The position numbers were made by a program, and so were the translations under genes. DNA of 64,000 bases from the NCBI RefSeq assembly GCF_020860125.1, contig NZ_JAJBUX010000018.1:11080-75079 (forward strand). The letters run 5' to 3'. A model generated the notes under the pieces. It did no database searches. It saw only the letters and a program-made list of their open reading frames with translations, and had not been told where the DNA came from. Below, piece after piece: positions 42,394 through 50,338 of this stretch (position 1 is its first letter; every line of letters starts with the position of its first letter). Source of the stretch: Cloacibacillus sp. Its GTDB lineage: Bacteria; Synergistota; Synergistia; Synergistales; Synergistaceae.

Positions 42394-44073
42394 TTGTTCG
42401 AACCAACACAGCTCCAGGAAGTAGCAGAAGGAAAGAAGGCCTACGAAGCGGCTGTTGAAAAGGCGCTTACCAAAGGTCCCGAGAGAAAGGAAAACTTCAC
42501 CACAGGCGGCGGTATTCCTCTTAAGAGGACATATACCCCAGAAGATGTCAACGGCGTAGACTACGCCAAAGATCTTGGATTCCCCGGCGCGTATCCCTAC
42601 ACCCGCGGCGTCCAGCCCACAATGTACAGAGGCCGTTTCTGGACGATGCGCCAGTATGCGGGCTTTGCTACGGCGGAGGATTCCAACAAGCGCTATCGTT
42701 ACCTGCTGAGCCAGGGAACGACGGGGCTCTCTGTCGCTTTCGACCTTCCGACACAGATCGGCTACGACTCGGACGACCCCATGGCGGTGGGTGAGTGCGG
42801 TAAAGTCGGCGTCGCCGTCGACAGCCTTGCCGACGCGGAGATCCTCTTCGGCGGAATCCCCCTCGACAAAGTATCGACCTCAATGACGATCAATGCCCCT
42901 GCGTCAGTGCTTCTTTCAATGTACATCGCCGTTGCCGAAAAGCAGGGCGTGCCGATGAACGCACTCTCAGGAACGATCCAGAACGATATCCTCAAGGAAT
43001 ACATAGCGCGCGGCACATATATCTTCCCTCCCAAGCCGTCAATGCGCCTCATCACCGACATTTTTGACTTCTGCTCGAAGAATATCCCGAAATGGAACAC
43101 TATCTCGATCTCCGGCTACCATATCCGCGAAGCCGGCTCGACCGCGATCCAGGAAGTGGCCTTCACGCTTGCCGACGGTATCGCTTATATCGAAGCGGCC
43201 ATCAAGGCCGGACAGGACCCGAACGTATTCGGGAAGCGCCTCTCCTTCTTCTTTAACGCGCACAACGACTTTATTGAAGAGGTCGCGAAATTCCGCGCGG
43301 CGCGCAAGGTTTGGGCACGCATTATGAAGGAGCGCTTCGGAGTTACCGAAAAGGGCGCCCAGATGCTTCGCTTCCACACCCAGACCGCCGGATGCACGCT
43401 GACGGCGCAGCAGGCCGAGAACAACATCGTCCGCGTCGCCATTCAGACGATGGCGGCGGTATGCGGCGGCACACAGTCGCTGCACACCAACAGCCTTGAC
43501 GAAGCTCTCGCCCTCCCGACTGACAAGAGCGTCCGCATCGCCCTCCGCACGCAGCAGATCGTCGCTTACGAGTCAGGCGTTACGAGCGTTGTAGACCCGC
43601 TTGCCGGCAGCTACGCCATCGAAGCTCTTACGAAAGAGATCGAAGAGGGCGCGTGGGAGTACATCAAGAAGATCGACGAGCTCGGTGGCATGATGACGGC
43701 CATTGAGAAGGGATACCCGCAGAAGAACATCCAGGATGCGGCGTACCAGTACCAGAAATCGATCGAATCCGGCGACCGTATCATCGTCGGCGTCAACAAG
43801 TTCCATATCGAAGAAGACATGTCAGAGCGCAAACTCCTTAAGGTCGACGCAAGCGTAGGCGTGAACCAGATTAAGAAGCTCCGCGAAATGAAAGCTAACC
43901 GCGACAACGTCAGAGTCAAGACGACGCTTGACGCAATCCGCGAGGGCGCGAAGGGCGACGCGAACCTTATGCCGCTCATCCTCGACGCCGTACACGCGTA
44001 CGCGACAGAGGGCGAGATCTGCGGCGTGCTCCGCGAGGTCTTTGGCGAGTACCAGGAGAACGTGGTTCTTTAG
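42394..44073 (+). CDS. mcmA1: Methylmalonyl-CoA mutase, catalytic subunit
   Basis: With the B12-binding subunit next door it interconverts succinyl-CoA and methylmalonyl-CoA. The 559-aa protein is the TIM-barrel part of a split mutase: [92 protein letters not shown]. The TTG start at 42394 lies 8 nt after AAGGAGG (42379-42385). First gene of an mcm-epi-mmd run. The MeaB/ArgK GTPase that usually protects this enzyme is not in the window. Confidence 0.96.
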   Translation: MFEPTQLQEVAEGKKAYEAAVEKALTKGPERKENFTTGGGIPLKRTYTPEDVNGVDYAKDLGFPGAYPYTRGVQPTMYRGRFWTMRQYAGFATAEDSNKRYRYLLSQGTTGLSVAFDLPTQIGYDSDDPMAVGECGKVGVAVDSLADAEILFGGIPLDKVSTSMTINAPASVLLSMYIAVAEKQGVPMNALSGTIQNDILKEYIARGTYIFPPKPSMRLITDIFDFCSKNIPKWNTISISGYHIREAGSTAIQEVAFTLADGIAYIEAAIKAGQDPNVFGKRLSFFFNAHNDFIEEVAKFRAARKVWARIMKERFGVTEKGAQMLRFHTQTAGCTLTAQQAENNIVRVAIQTMAAVCGGTQSLHTNSLDEALALPTDKSVRIALRTQQIVAYESGVTSVVDPLAGSYAIEALTKEIEEGAWEYIKKIDELGGMMTAIEKGYPQKNIQDAAYQYQKSIESGDRIIVGVNKFHIEEDMSERKLLKVDASVGVNQIKKLREMKANRDNVRVKTTLDAIREGAKGDANLMPLILDAVHAYATEGEICGVLREVFGEYQENVVL

Positions 44074-44105
44074 AATCGCGAGTGCTTTTTAAGGAGGAAG
44101 AAATT

Positions 44106-44519
44106 ATGGACCGTAAAATTCGCGTAGTTGTTGCGAAACCAGGACTTGACGGCCACGACCGTGGCGCGAAGGTCATAGCAAGAGCATTCAGAGACGCAGG
44201 CATGGAGGTCATCTACACAGGTCTCCGCCAGACACCGGAACAGATAGTTGCCACAGCGATCCAGGAAGACGCAGACGCCATCGGTATCAGCATCCTTTCA
44301 GGAGCGCATGAGTACTGCTTTAAGGCCATCATCGATCTTCTCAAAGAGAAGCACGCGGAGGACATTATCGTCTTCGGCGGCGGAGTCATCCCCGAGACCG
44401 ACTATCCGACGCTTCTCGGCTTCGGCGCGGGCGCGATCTTCGGCCCCGGAACGCCGACCACCGAGACGATTGAATGGCTCGAAAAGGCGGTAGCCGAAAA
44501 GAGAGCAAAAGAGGCGTAA
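44106..44519 (+). CDS. mcmA2: Methylmalonyl-CoA mutase, cobalamin-binding subunit
   Basis: The 137-aa Rossmann-fold B12 domain has the base-off/His-on signature [10 protein letters not shown], with H17 the lower cobalt ligand, then SILSGAH and FGGGVIP typical of the family. AAGGAGGAAGAAATT precedes the ATG at 44106, which is preferred to a frame extension upstream at 44082. Four bp to the epimerase gene. Confidence 0.97.
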   Translation: MDRKIRVVVAKPGLDGHDRGAKVIARAFRDAGMEVIYTGLRQTPEQIVATAIQEDADAIGISILSGAHEYCFKAIIDLLKEKHAEDIIVFGGGVIPETDYPTLLGFGAGAIFGPGTPTTETIEWLEKAVAEKRAKEA

Positions 44520-44523
44520 AATT

Positions 44524-44928
44524 ATGGAAATCAAAAATGTAGATCATATCGGAGTAGCCGTAAAGAGCATCGACGAAGCCCTTAAATTCTGGGAAGACAC
44601 CCTCGGCGTGAAGTGCCACGGCGTTGAGGAAGTCGCCGAGCAGAGAGTCAAGACGGCCTTCCTGCCCATCGACGATACAGAGTTTGAGCTTCTTGAGGGA
44701 ACGACGGAGGACAGCCCTGTCTCGAAGTTCATCGAGAAAAACGGACAGGGAATCCAGCACGTCGCGGTCAGAGTCGCCGACATAGAAGCGGCGCTTGCCG
44801 AACTTAAAGAAAAAGGCGTGCGTCTTATTGATGAAAAGCCCCGTATCGGCGCGGGCGGCGCGAAGATCGCCTTCGTTCATCCGAAGGCCAGCGGCGGAGT
44901 GCTTCTTGAACTCTGCCAGCGCGATTAA
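44524..44928 (+). CDS. mce: Methylmalonyl-CoA epimerase
   Basis: Converts (R)- to (S)-methylmalonyl-CoA or back, linking mutase and decarboxylase. The 134-aa vicinal-oxygen-chelate protein has two beta-alpha-beta-beta-beta units; metal ligands are in [10 protein letters not shown] (His), GIQHVAVRV (His) and VLLELCQRD (Glu). The start is directly after the mutase subunit stop. A GC-rich hairpin follows its stop. Confidence 0.96.
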   Translation: MEIKNVDHIGVAVKSIDEALKFWEDTLGVKCHGVEEVAEQRVKTAFLPIDDTEFELLEGTTEDSPVSKFIEKNGQGIQHVAVRVADIEAALAELKEKGVRLIDEKPRIGAGGAKIAFVHPKASGGVLLELCQRD

Positions 44929-44942
44929 CTAAGGAAAAAGGC

Positions 44943-44965
44943 TCCCGTGCCAGGGCGGCACGGGA
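44943..44965 (+). other. Intercistronic hairpin between mce and mmdA
   Basis: TCCCGTGCC-agggc-GGCACGGGA, a 9-bp perfect stem without T-tract, in the 127-bp gap before mmdA. It may stabilise or cut the mRNA. A partly similar sequence (GCCAGGCGGCACGGG, GGCTGGCTTTCAT) occurs at about 23895-23931. Confidence 0.55.
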
Positions 44966-45055
44966 CGCCTTGTCCATAGCACTACCTGTGGAAAAACGGC
45001 TATGCGGGGAGCTGGCTGGGCTTTCATCTAAGAAATTATGAGGAGGTAAGAAGTA

Positions 45056-46615
45056 ATGGCGGACAAAACGATCGACGAACTGTGCGCTGCTCTGGTTGCC
45101 AAACGCGAAAAAGCGGCTCTTGGCGGCGGAGAAAAGGCCATCGCCAAACAGCACGACAAGGGTAAGATGACCGCACGTGAGCGCATCGACGCAGTTCTTG
45201 ACCCCGGCAGCTTCGTGGAGATCGATGAATTTGTCGAGCACCGCTGCACCAACTTCGGGCTCGAAAAGACAACATTCCTCGGCGACGGCGTTGTAACCGG
45301 CTACGGCACGATAGACGGACGGATAGTCTACGTATTCAGCCAGGATTTCACAGTAATGGGCGGTTCGCTTGGCGAAATGCACGCCAAAAAGATCTGCAAG
45401 GTCCTTGACCTCGCCCTTACGAACGGCGCACCCTGCATCGGCATCAACGATTCAGGCGGAGCCCGTATTCAGGAGGCGGTCGACGCCCTTTCAGGTTACG
45501 GACAGATATTCTTCCGCAACGTCAAAGCCAGCGGCGTCATTCCGCAGTTCTCCATTATCGCCGGACCCTGTGCGGGCGGAGCCGTTTACAGCCCCGCGCT
45601 TACAGATTTCATCTTTATGGTAGACAAAGTCGGTATCATGCACATCACAGGTCCCGCGGTCATCAAGTCAGTCACCGGCGAAGACGTCACCTCCGAACAG
45701 ATCGGCGGCGCCCGCGCTCACAACGCGACCTCAGGCTGCGCGCATTTCTTCGCGGCCAGCGAAGCCGAGTGCTACGCGCAGGTCCGCAAGGTAATGAGCT
45801 ATCTTCCCAGCAATAACATGGAAGAGCCTCCTTATATGGAGACCGGAGATGATCCCTCGCGCATGGACGCGGAGCTTCACGAGATGGTTCCGACAAACCC
45901 GAATAAGGGTTACGACGTCCGCGACGTCATTAAAAAGGTCGTTGACAACGGTGACTTCTGTGAAGTACAGGAACTCTACGCCAAAAACATCGTCACCGGA
46001 TTCGCGAGAGTCGGCGGACGCGTCATCGGAATCATCGCCAACCAGGCTAAATTCATGGCCGGATGCCTCGACATCGACGCCTCCGACAAGGCGAGCCGCC
46101 ATATCCGCATCTGCGATGCGTACAATCTTCCTATCGTGACATTTGAAGACGTCCCCGGATATCTCCCCGGTCTAAACCAGGAGATGGGCGGTATTATCCG
46201 CCACGGCGCGAAGCTCCTCTATGCCTACAGCGAAGCGACGTCGCCGAAGATCACCATCGTCATGCGCAAGGCCTACGGCGGATCATATCTCGGTATGTGC
46301 AGCAAAGACCTGGGCGCTGACGTAGTCCTTGCCTGGCCGCAGGCTCAGATCGCGGTCATGGGCGCCGAGGGCGCGGCGAATATCATCTTCCGCAAGGAGA
46401 TCGATGCCGCAGAGGACAAGACCGCCAAGCGCGCGGAGAAGATCGAGGAATACAAAGAGTCGTTTGCAAACCCATATCGCGCGGCGCAGCGCGGATTCGT
46501 TGATCGTGTCATCCTCCCCGAGGAGACGCGTCCCGCCCTCTATCAGGCACTTCTGATGACGGAGAGCAAGAGTGAACTTCGTCCGAAACGCAAGCATGGC
46601 ATTCTGCCTAACTAG
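45056..46615 (+). CDS. mmdA: Methylmalonyl-CoA decarboxylase carboxyltransferase subunit
   Basis: Moves the carboxyl group from methylmalonyl-CoA to biotin on MmdC, giving propionyl-CoA. The 519-aa protein has the crotonase-type carboxyltransferase N- and C-halves (GKMTARERIDAVLDPGSFVEIDEFVEHRC; NDSGGARIQEAVDALSGYGQIF; GPCAGGAVYSPALTDFIFMV; GYLPGLNQEMGGIIRHGAKLLYAYSEA; KAYGGSYLGMCSKDLGAD). GAGGAGGTAAG precedes the ATG. Starts the decarboxylase set A-D-C-B. PccB of a propionyl-CoA carboxylase is similar, but the linked membrane subunits point to the Na+ pump. Confidence 0.95.
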   Translation: MADKTIDELCAALVAKREKAALGGGEKAIAKQHDKGKMTARERIDAVLDPGSFVEIDEFVEHRCTNFGLEKTTFLGDGVVTGYGTIDGRIVYVFSQDFTVMGGSLGEMHAKKICKVLDLALTNGAPCIGINDSGGARIQEAVDALSGYGQIFFRNVKASGVIPQFSIIAGPCAGGAVYSPALTDFIFMVDKVGIMHITGPAVIKSVTGEDVTSEQIGGARAHNATSGCAHFFAASEAECYAQVRKVMSYLPSNNMEEPPYMETGDDPSRMDAELHEMVPTNPNKGYDVRDVIKKVVDNGDFCEVQELYAKNIVTGFARVGGRVIGIIANQAKFMAGCLDIDASDKASRHIRICDAYNLPIVTFEDVPGYLPGLNQEMGGIIRHGAKLLYAYSEATSPKITIVMRKAYGGSYLGMCSKDLGADVVLAWPQAQIAVMGAEGAANIIFRKEIDAAEDKTAKRAEKIEEYKESFANPYRAAQRGFVDRVILPEETRPALYQALLMTESKSELRPKRKHGILPN

Positions 46616-46633
46616 GGCAGGGGGAAGCCAATT

Positions 46634-47032
46634 ATGACAGGATCATCTATCAGTTCATATTTTGTCGGCGTCTCGGGCAGGCTCACAATGTCGCTCATCG
46701 CCTTCAGCATCGTATTCATCGTCATCGTTGGGCTTATGCTCGTTATGATGGGGATGAAGCATGTCTGTTCGGCGATCGACAACATGGGCAAGCCGAAACC
46801 GGCCGCTACGGCGCAGCCGTCGCCGGCCCCCGCTGCCCCCGCTGCGCCCGCTCCGGCGGCTCCCGCCGCGGCGGTCTCTGCCGACGACGACGAACTTCTC
46901 GCAGTAATATCGGCCGCCATAATGGCAGCTTGCGGATCAACAGCGCGCGTAGTTGCCTTCAGTCCGGTAAAAGCCCCCGCACCGACCGCATGGAAGAATG
47001 TGGGCAGGCTCCAGAACACAGAAGGCTGCTAA
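46634..47032 (+). CDS. mmdD: OadG/MmdD-type small membrane subunit of the Na+ pump
   Basis: The 132-aa protein has one membrane helix (LIAFSIVFIVIVGLMLVMMGMKHV) and an Ala/Pro-rich tether, then a C-terminal segment (DDELLAVISAAIMAACG) that helps assemble the complex. Typical for delta/gamma subunits of biotin-dependent decarboxylases. Between mmdA and the biotin protein gene, as in Veillonella and Propionigenium. Confidence 0.92.
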   Translation: MTGSSISSYFVGVSGRLTMSLIAFSIVFIVIVGLMLVMMGMKHVCSAIDNMGKPKPAATAQPSPAPAAPAAPAPAAPAAAVSADDDELLAVISAAIMAACGSTARVVAFSPVKAPAPTAWKNVGRLQNTEGC

Positions 47033-47070
47033 GCCTCTGATAACAACAAAAATTTAGGAGGTTTTTTCTG

Positions 47071-47475
47071 ATGTCACGCAAATACAGAGTCACAGTTAAC
47101 GGAAAAGCATACGATGTAGATGTTGAAGAGATGGGTGCAGGCGCGGCTCCTGCTCCTGTAGCAGCCCCCGCTCCCGTAGCGGCACCCGTCCCTGTAGCGG
47201 CCCCCGCTCCCGCGGCGGCTCCTGCCCCAGCGGCAGCTCCCGCTCCCGCGGCCCCCGCTGGCGCAGGATCGATCACCGCTCCGATGCCCGGCAAAGTTCT
47301 TAAGATCCTAGTCGCTCAGGGCGCGGCTGTCACCACGGGTCAGCTCGTCCTCATACTTGAAGCGATGAAGATGGAAAATGAGATTTTCACCACCGTAGCG
47401 GGTTCTGTATCACAGATCTGCTGCAAAGAAGGAGATACAGTCAGCACTGGCGACACACTCCTGGTAGTAGCGTAG
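47071..47475 (+). CDS. mmdC: Biotin carboxyl carrier subunit of methylmalonyl-CoA decarboxylase
   Basis: The 134-aa protein: N-terminal 20 residues form a docking part, residues 22-66 are a long Ala-Pro hinge, then the biotinyl domain with EAMKMEN, biotin on K100. Carries CO2 from MmdA to the membrane subunit MmdB. AGGAGG lies 10 nt before the ATG. Hinge codons are repetitive, so length variation between strains is likely. Confidence 0.96.
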   Translation: MSRKYRVTVNGKAYDVDVEEMGAGAAPAPVAAPAPVAAPVPVAAPAPAAAPAPAAAPAPAAPAGAGSITAPMPGKVLKILVAQGAAVTTGQLVLILEAMKMENEIFTTVAGSVSQICCKEGDTVSTGDTLLVVA

Positions 47476-47514
47476 TCTGCGTTCGTGCAGTCTTTTCCTA
47501 GGGAGGAAAACTGA

Positions 47515-48639
47515 ATGGAACTTTACTTGACCGCACTGAAGGGTGTGGTGGAACAGTCGGGATTCGTCGCGCTTAACGGGCCTACGCTCGTTATGCTGCT
47601 CGTCTCCTTCATCCTGCTCTATCTCGCCATTGCGAAGGGTTTTGAGCCTCTGCTGCTTATGCCCATCGCCTTTGGATGCCTTCTGGTCAACCTGCCGCTT
47701 TCAGGCATCGTTGATCCGGGCGGCTTCCTTTACTTTGTAAAATTTGGCATAGACCATGAACTTTACCCGGTTATTATCTTTATGGGTATTGGCGCTCTGA
47801 CGGACTTCGGCCCCCTGCTTGCGAACCCTATCACCTTCCTTCTCGGTGCGGCGGCGCAGATAGGAGTCTTTTTCGCGGTCATCGGCGCTATGTTCATGGG
47901 CTTCACGATCCAGGAAGCGGCCGGCATCGGTATCATCGGCGGTGCTGACGGCCCGACGGCCATCTATCTCTGCGCGAAGCTCGCCAAGGATATCCTGCCA
48001 GCCGTCGCTGTCGCCGCTTACAGCTACATGTCGCTCGTGCCGCTGATCCAGCCCCCGGTCATCAAGCTTTTGACGACTAAAAAGGACCGTGCGATCAAGA
48101 TGGAGCAGCTCCGTCCCGTCACGCGTACTGAACGCATCCTCTTCCCGATCGTTTCGACGATCGCCTGCGGACTCGTTCTGCCGGCCTCCGCCCCCCTCGT
48201 GGGAATGCTGATGTTCGGAAACCTTATGCGTGAATGCGGCTGCACCGAGCGTCTCTCGCTTGCGGCGCAGAATGAAGTGCTCAACGCGACGACGATATTC
48301 CTCGGAATCTCTGTCGGCGCGACGATGAGCGCTGAGTCATTCCTCACACTGGCGACGATCAAGATCATCTGCCTTGGGCTTATCGCCTTCGTATTCAGCA
48401 CCGCGGGCGGCGTCTGCTTCGGACAGCTGATGAAGGTTGTCTCCGGCGGCAAGATCAACCCGATCATCGGCGCGGCCGGCGTATCCGCCGTCCCGATGGC
48501 GGCGCGCGTCTGCCAGAAGGTGGTATCGAAGGAGTTCCCGGGAAGCTACATCCTGATGCACGCTATGGGCCCGAATGTTGCCGGCGTTATCGGCACGGCC
48601 GTTGCGGCGGGAGCTATGCTTACCCTGCTCTCCAAATAA
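47515..48639 (+). CDS. mmdB: Na+-translocating decarboxylase beta subunit
   Basis: The 374-aa membrane protein decarboxylates carboxybiotin and pumps Na+ outwards. Conserved blocks GIGALTDFGPLLANP, GIIGGADGPTAIYLCAKLA (with the Na+/H+ site Asp) and NPIIGAAGVSAVPMAARVCQK are all present. GGGAGG precedes the ATG. Last gene of the operon. The set turns succinate decarboxylation into a sodium gradient, usable by the NhaC, AGCS and SSS carriers in this window. Confidence 0.96.
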   Translation: MELYLTALKGVVEQSGFVALNGPTLVMLLVSFILLYLAIAKGFEPLLLMPIAFGCLLVNLPLSGIVDPGGFLYFVKFGIDHELYPVIIFMGIGALTDFGPLLANPITFLLGAAAQIGVFFAVIGAMFMGFTIQEAAGIGIIGGADGPTAIYLCAKLAKDILPAVAVAAYSYMSLVPLIQPPVIKLLTTKKDRAIKMEQLRPVTRTERILFPIVSTIACGLVLPASAPLVGMLMFGNLMRECGCTERLSLAAQNEVLNATTIFLGISVGATMSAESFLTLATIKIICLGLIAFVFSTAGGVCFGQLMKVVSGGKINPIIGAAGVSAVPMAARVCQKVVSKEFPGSYILMHAMGPNVAGVIGTAVAAGAMLTLLSK

Positions 48640-48641
48640 CA

Positions 48642-48767
48642 AAATCGGCGTTTATAAGCACGATTTGCGTCATAACTCAGGGCTCTGGTGTCCTCGCCGT
48701 ATGAAAATACGGCTCCGGTACCAGAGCCCTGAGTTATTTAGCAACTCGCACTTCTGAACGCCGATTT
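48642..48767. repeat. Terminal-inverted-repeat element B', inverted relative of B
   Basis: Begins AAATCGGCGTTTATAAGC, ends GAACGCCGATTT; inner arms CTCAGGGCTCTGGT and ACCAGAGCCCTGAG. The outer 45 bp on each side match the reverse complement of 22602-22730; the interior differs. Lies directly after mmdB and may end its transcript. Confidence 0.88.
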
Positions 48768-48817
48768 CCTTCGGGTAGGGAAAGAGATAAGCAGCGATTT
48801 ACCAAAGATTTTGGCGC

Positions 48818-48986
48818 CCTCTCCGAGGGAGCTCCCCGCGAAGCGGGGTGAGGGAGAGTTGACCTTAGGTTCTCCCGCGGCTTTTGCCGCGGGCTCTGTT
48901 TGGCGCGGTTTCCGCGCCAAACAGAGCAACACTCCTTCCGTCTTGCCGCAAAAGCGGCGGCGATCCACCTCCCTCAGAGAGGGAGG
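48818..48986. repeat. Cluster of REP-like palindromes
   Basis: Five hairpins in about 170 bp: CCCTCTCC/GGGAGAG around CCCCGCGAAGCGGGG (48818-48857); CCCGCGG-cttttg-CCGCGGG (48874-48893); a perfect 16-bp stem GCTCTGTTTGGCGCGG with a ttt loop (48893-48927); GCCGC-aaaa-GCGGC (about 48945-48958); CCTCCCTC-aga-GAGGGAGG (48968-48986). No coding sequence is supported here. Confidence 0.75.
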
Positions 48987-49110
48987 CTAAAATGGCAAAG
49001 TCAAAAGCTAAACCGCAATTTATCATTGACCCCATCGAAGATAAATCGCTGTTTATCTCTTTTCCCCGCTCATATGAAATCGGCTTCGAAAAATTCACAT
49101 GATAGCAGAA

Positions 49111-49320
49111 AAATCGGCGTGAAGAAGCACCGTATGCGTCATAAGCCGGTTTCTGAATGTCCTGCGGCAGGTGCATCCGCATGCCGCGGCAATATGGATA
49201 ATTTGAAAGTGTCCCCGCCCTGTGGCGGGGACATTGCTTTGCAATCGCCGTATGAACAATACGGCTCCGGTACTCAGGGACCGGCTTATTTAGCCTACGG
49301 CACTTCTTCGCGCCGATTTT
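49111..49320. repeat. Terminal-inverted-repeat element C
   Basis: Starts AAATCGGCGTGAAGAAGC and ends with the near inverse CTTCTTCGCGCCGATTT; inner arms ATAAGCCGGT and ACCGGCTTAT. A second hairpin, GTCCCCGCC-ctgt-GGCGGGGAC (49211-49232), is nested inside it. Confidence 0.82.
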
Positions 49321-49372
49321 CCTTCTGGCTGGAGATAGATAAATCGCTATTTATGTTTTACCATATCGAAGA

Positions 49373-49500
49373 TAAATCGGCGTTTAGACGTGTGAATAAC
49401 GAAATAACTGAGGGCTTGGCAAGCGGAGGCGCACTAAAGTGCGGTGAGCATTGCCAAGCCCTCGGTTATGAAGTTAGTCGTGCGTATAAACGCCGATTTA
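49373..49500. repeat. Terminal-inverted-repeat element A', inverted copy of A
   Basis: 128 bp; the reverse complement matches 22282-22409 with three mismatches. Its last three bases (TTA at 49498-49500) are the stop codon of the acetyltransferase gene on the - strand. Confidence 0.92.
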
Positions 49501-50004
49501 AGGGAGATTATATCTCCCCATGATAAGAAGATCCGCGTATTTCCCGTCTTTCATGAAGGCGTATTTGAGACGCCCCTCTATTTGAAAGCCGAGCGATTCA
49601 TAGAGATGGATCGCGCCGGCGTTGTCGGCGGCAACCTCTAGGTCGACGCGGACGAGCATCAGCCATTTGTCGGCGATCTCCAGCAGCTGCGAGAGAATCG
49701 CGCGGCCTACTCCCATATTCTGGTAATCGGCGTGTACGATGAGCGCGACAGAGGCGGTGTGGCGAAGGCGCGCCTTTTCCGTGAGGCGCAGCACGCCGTT
49801 GCCGATCACCTTTTCGCCCTCAGGCGTATCAATGACCGCCGAAAGCACCGGATCATTCGGTCCGACAGACTTCATCACCTCTTCCGTGAACGAGACGCTC
49901 TCCGAAAAAAGCGTCGGTATCGTCTCAATGACTCCGCGCATAGAACGTATCTCGTTGATATCCGCAATGTCGTTCTCTTTGAACGGCCTGATCCTGAATT
50001 CCAT
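49498..50004 (-). CDS. GNAT-family N-acetyltransferase
   Basis: The 168-aa protein has one GNAT domain: FRIRPFKENDIADINEIRS, ASVALIVHADYQNMGVGRAILSQLLEIAD with the acetyl-CoA loop QNMGVG, and ADNAGAIHLYESLGFQIEGRLKYAF. The closest look is to PhnO/RimJ-like small-molecule or amino-acid acetyltransferases; substrate unknown. GGGAGG 7 nt upstream favours the ATG at 50004 over a GTG at 50010. Its stop codon lies in repeat element A', which may have replaced an original 3' end. Confidence 0.88.
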   Translation of the reverse strand: MEFRIRPFKENDIADINEIRSMRGVIETIPTLFSESVSFTEEVMKSVGPNDPVLSAVIDTPEGEKVIGNGVLRLTEKARLRHTASVALIVHADYQNMGVGRAILSQLLEIADKWLMLVRVDLEVAADNAGAIHLYESLGFQIEGRLKYAFMKDGKYADLLIMGRYNLP

Positions 50005-50010
50005 CTCCAC

Positions 50011-50338
50011 GCCTCCCGTTCCTTTCTCCGCATTATAGTCTATACCTGCCTATCCGTCTTTCTTCTCAAATAGTATTCATGTTTTTCTTATGCTATACCC
50101 TCGATGAATTCTTTTAATAAAAATTCTCGGTTTTTAGGTATAAAATGACAAAATTTTATTGAACGTAAATTTGTACTTATCGTATAAGAATCGCCTCTTG
50201 TGAAGATATGGTAAAAGGTTCCCGCAGATTTTATATTTTATTCATTCTTTGGAGCACGTTGATTTGACTGCAGCATTTTGACTGCCCGCCAAGAATTGTA
50301 TATTAAAAAATCGAGCAGCAGGATAGGAGGCATTGTAT
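50011..50338. promoter_or_regulatory. AT-rich divergent upstream region
   Basis: No gene in 328 bp. A candidate promoter for the symporter gene is TTGAAC (50159-50164), 18 bp, TATAAG (50183-50188). The stretch is clearly more AT-rich than its surroundings. Confidence 0.4.

Noticed and set aside
49000..49102. Short + strand frame after the REP-like cluster starting MAKSKAKPQFII
   Set aside because: It lies between repeat elements, overlaps the recurring TTTATCTCTTTTCCC motif and resembles no protein; not supported as a gene.
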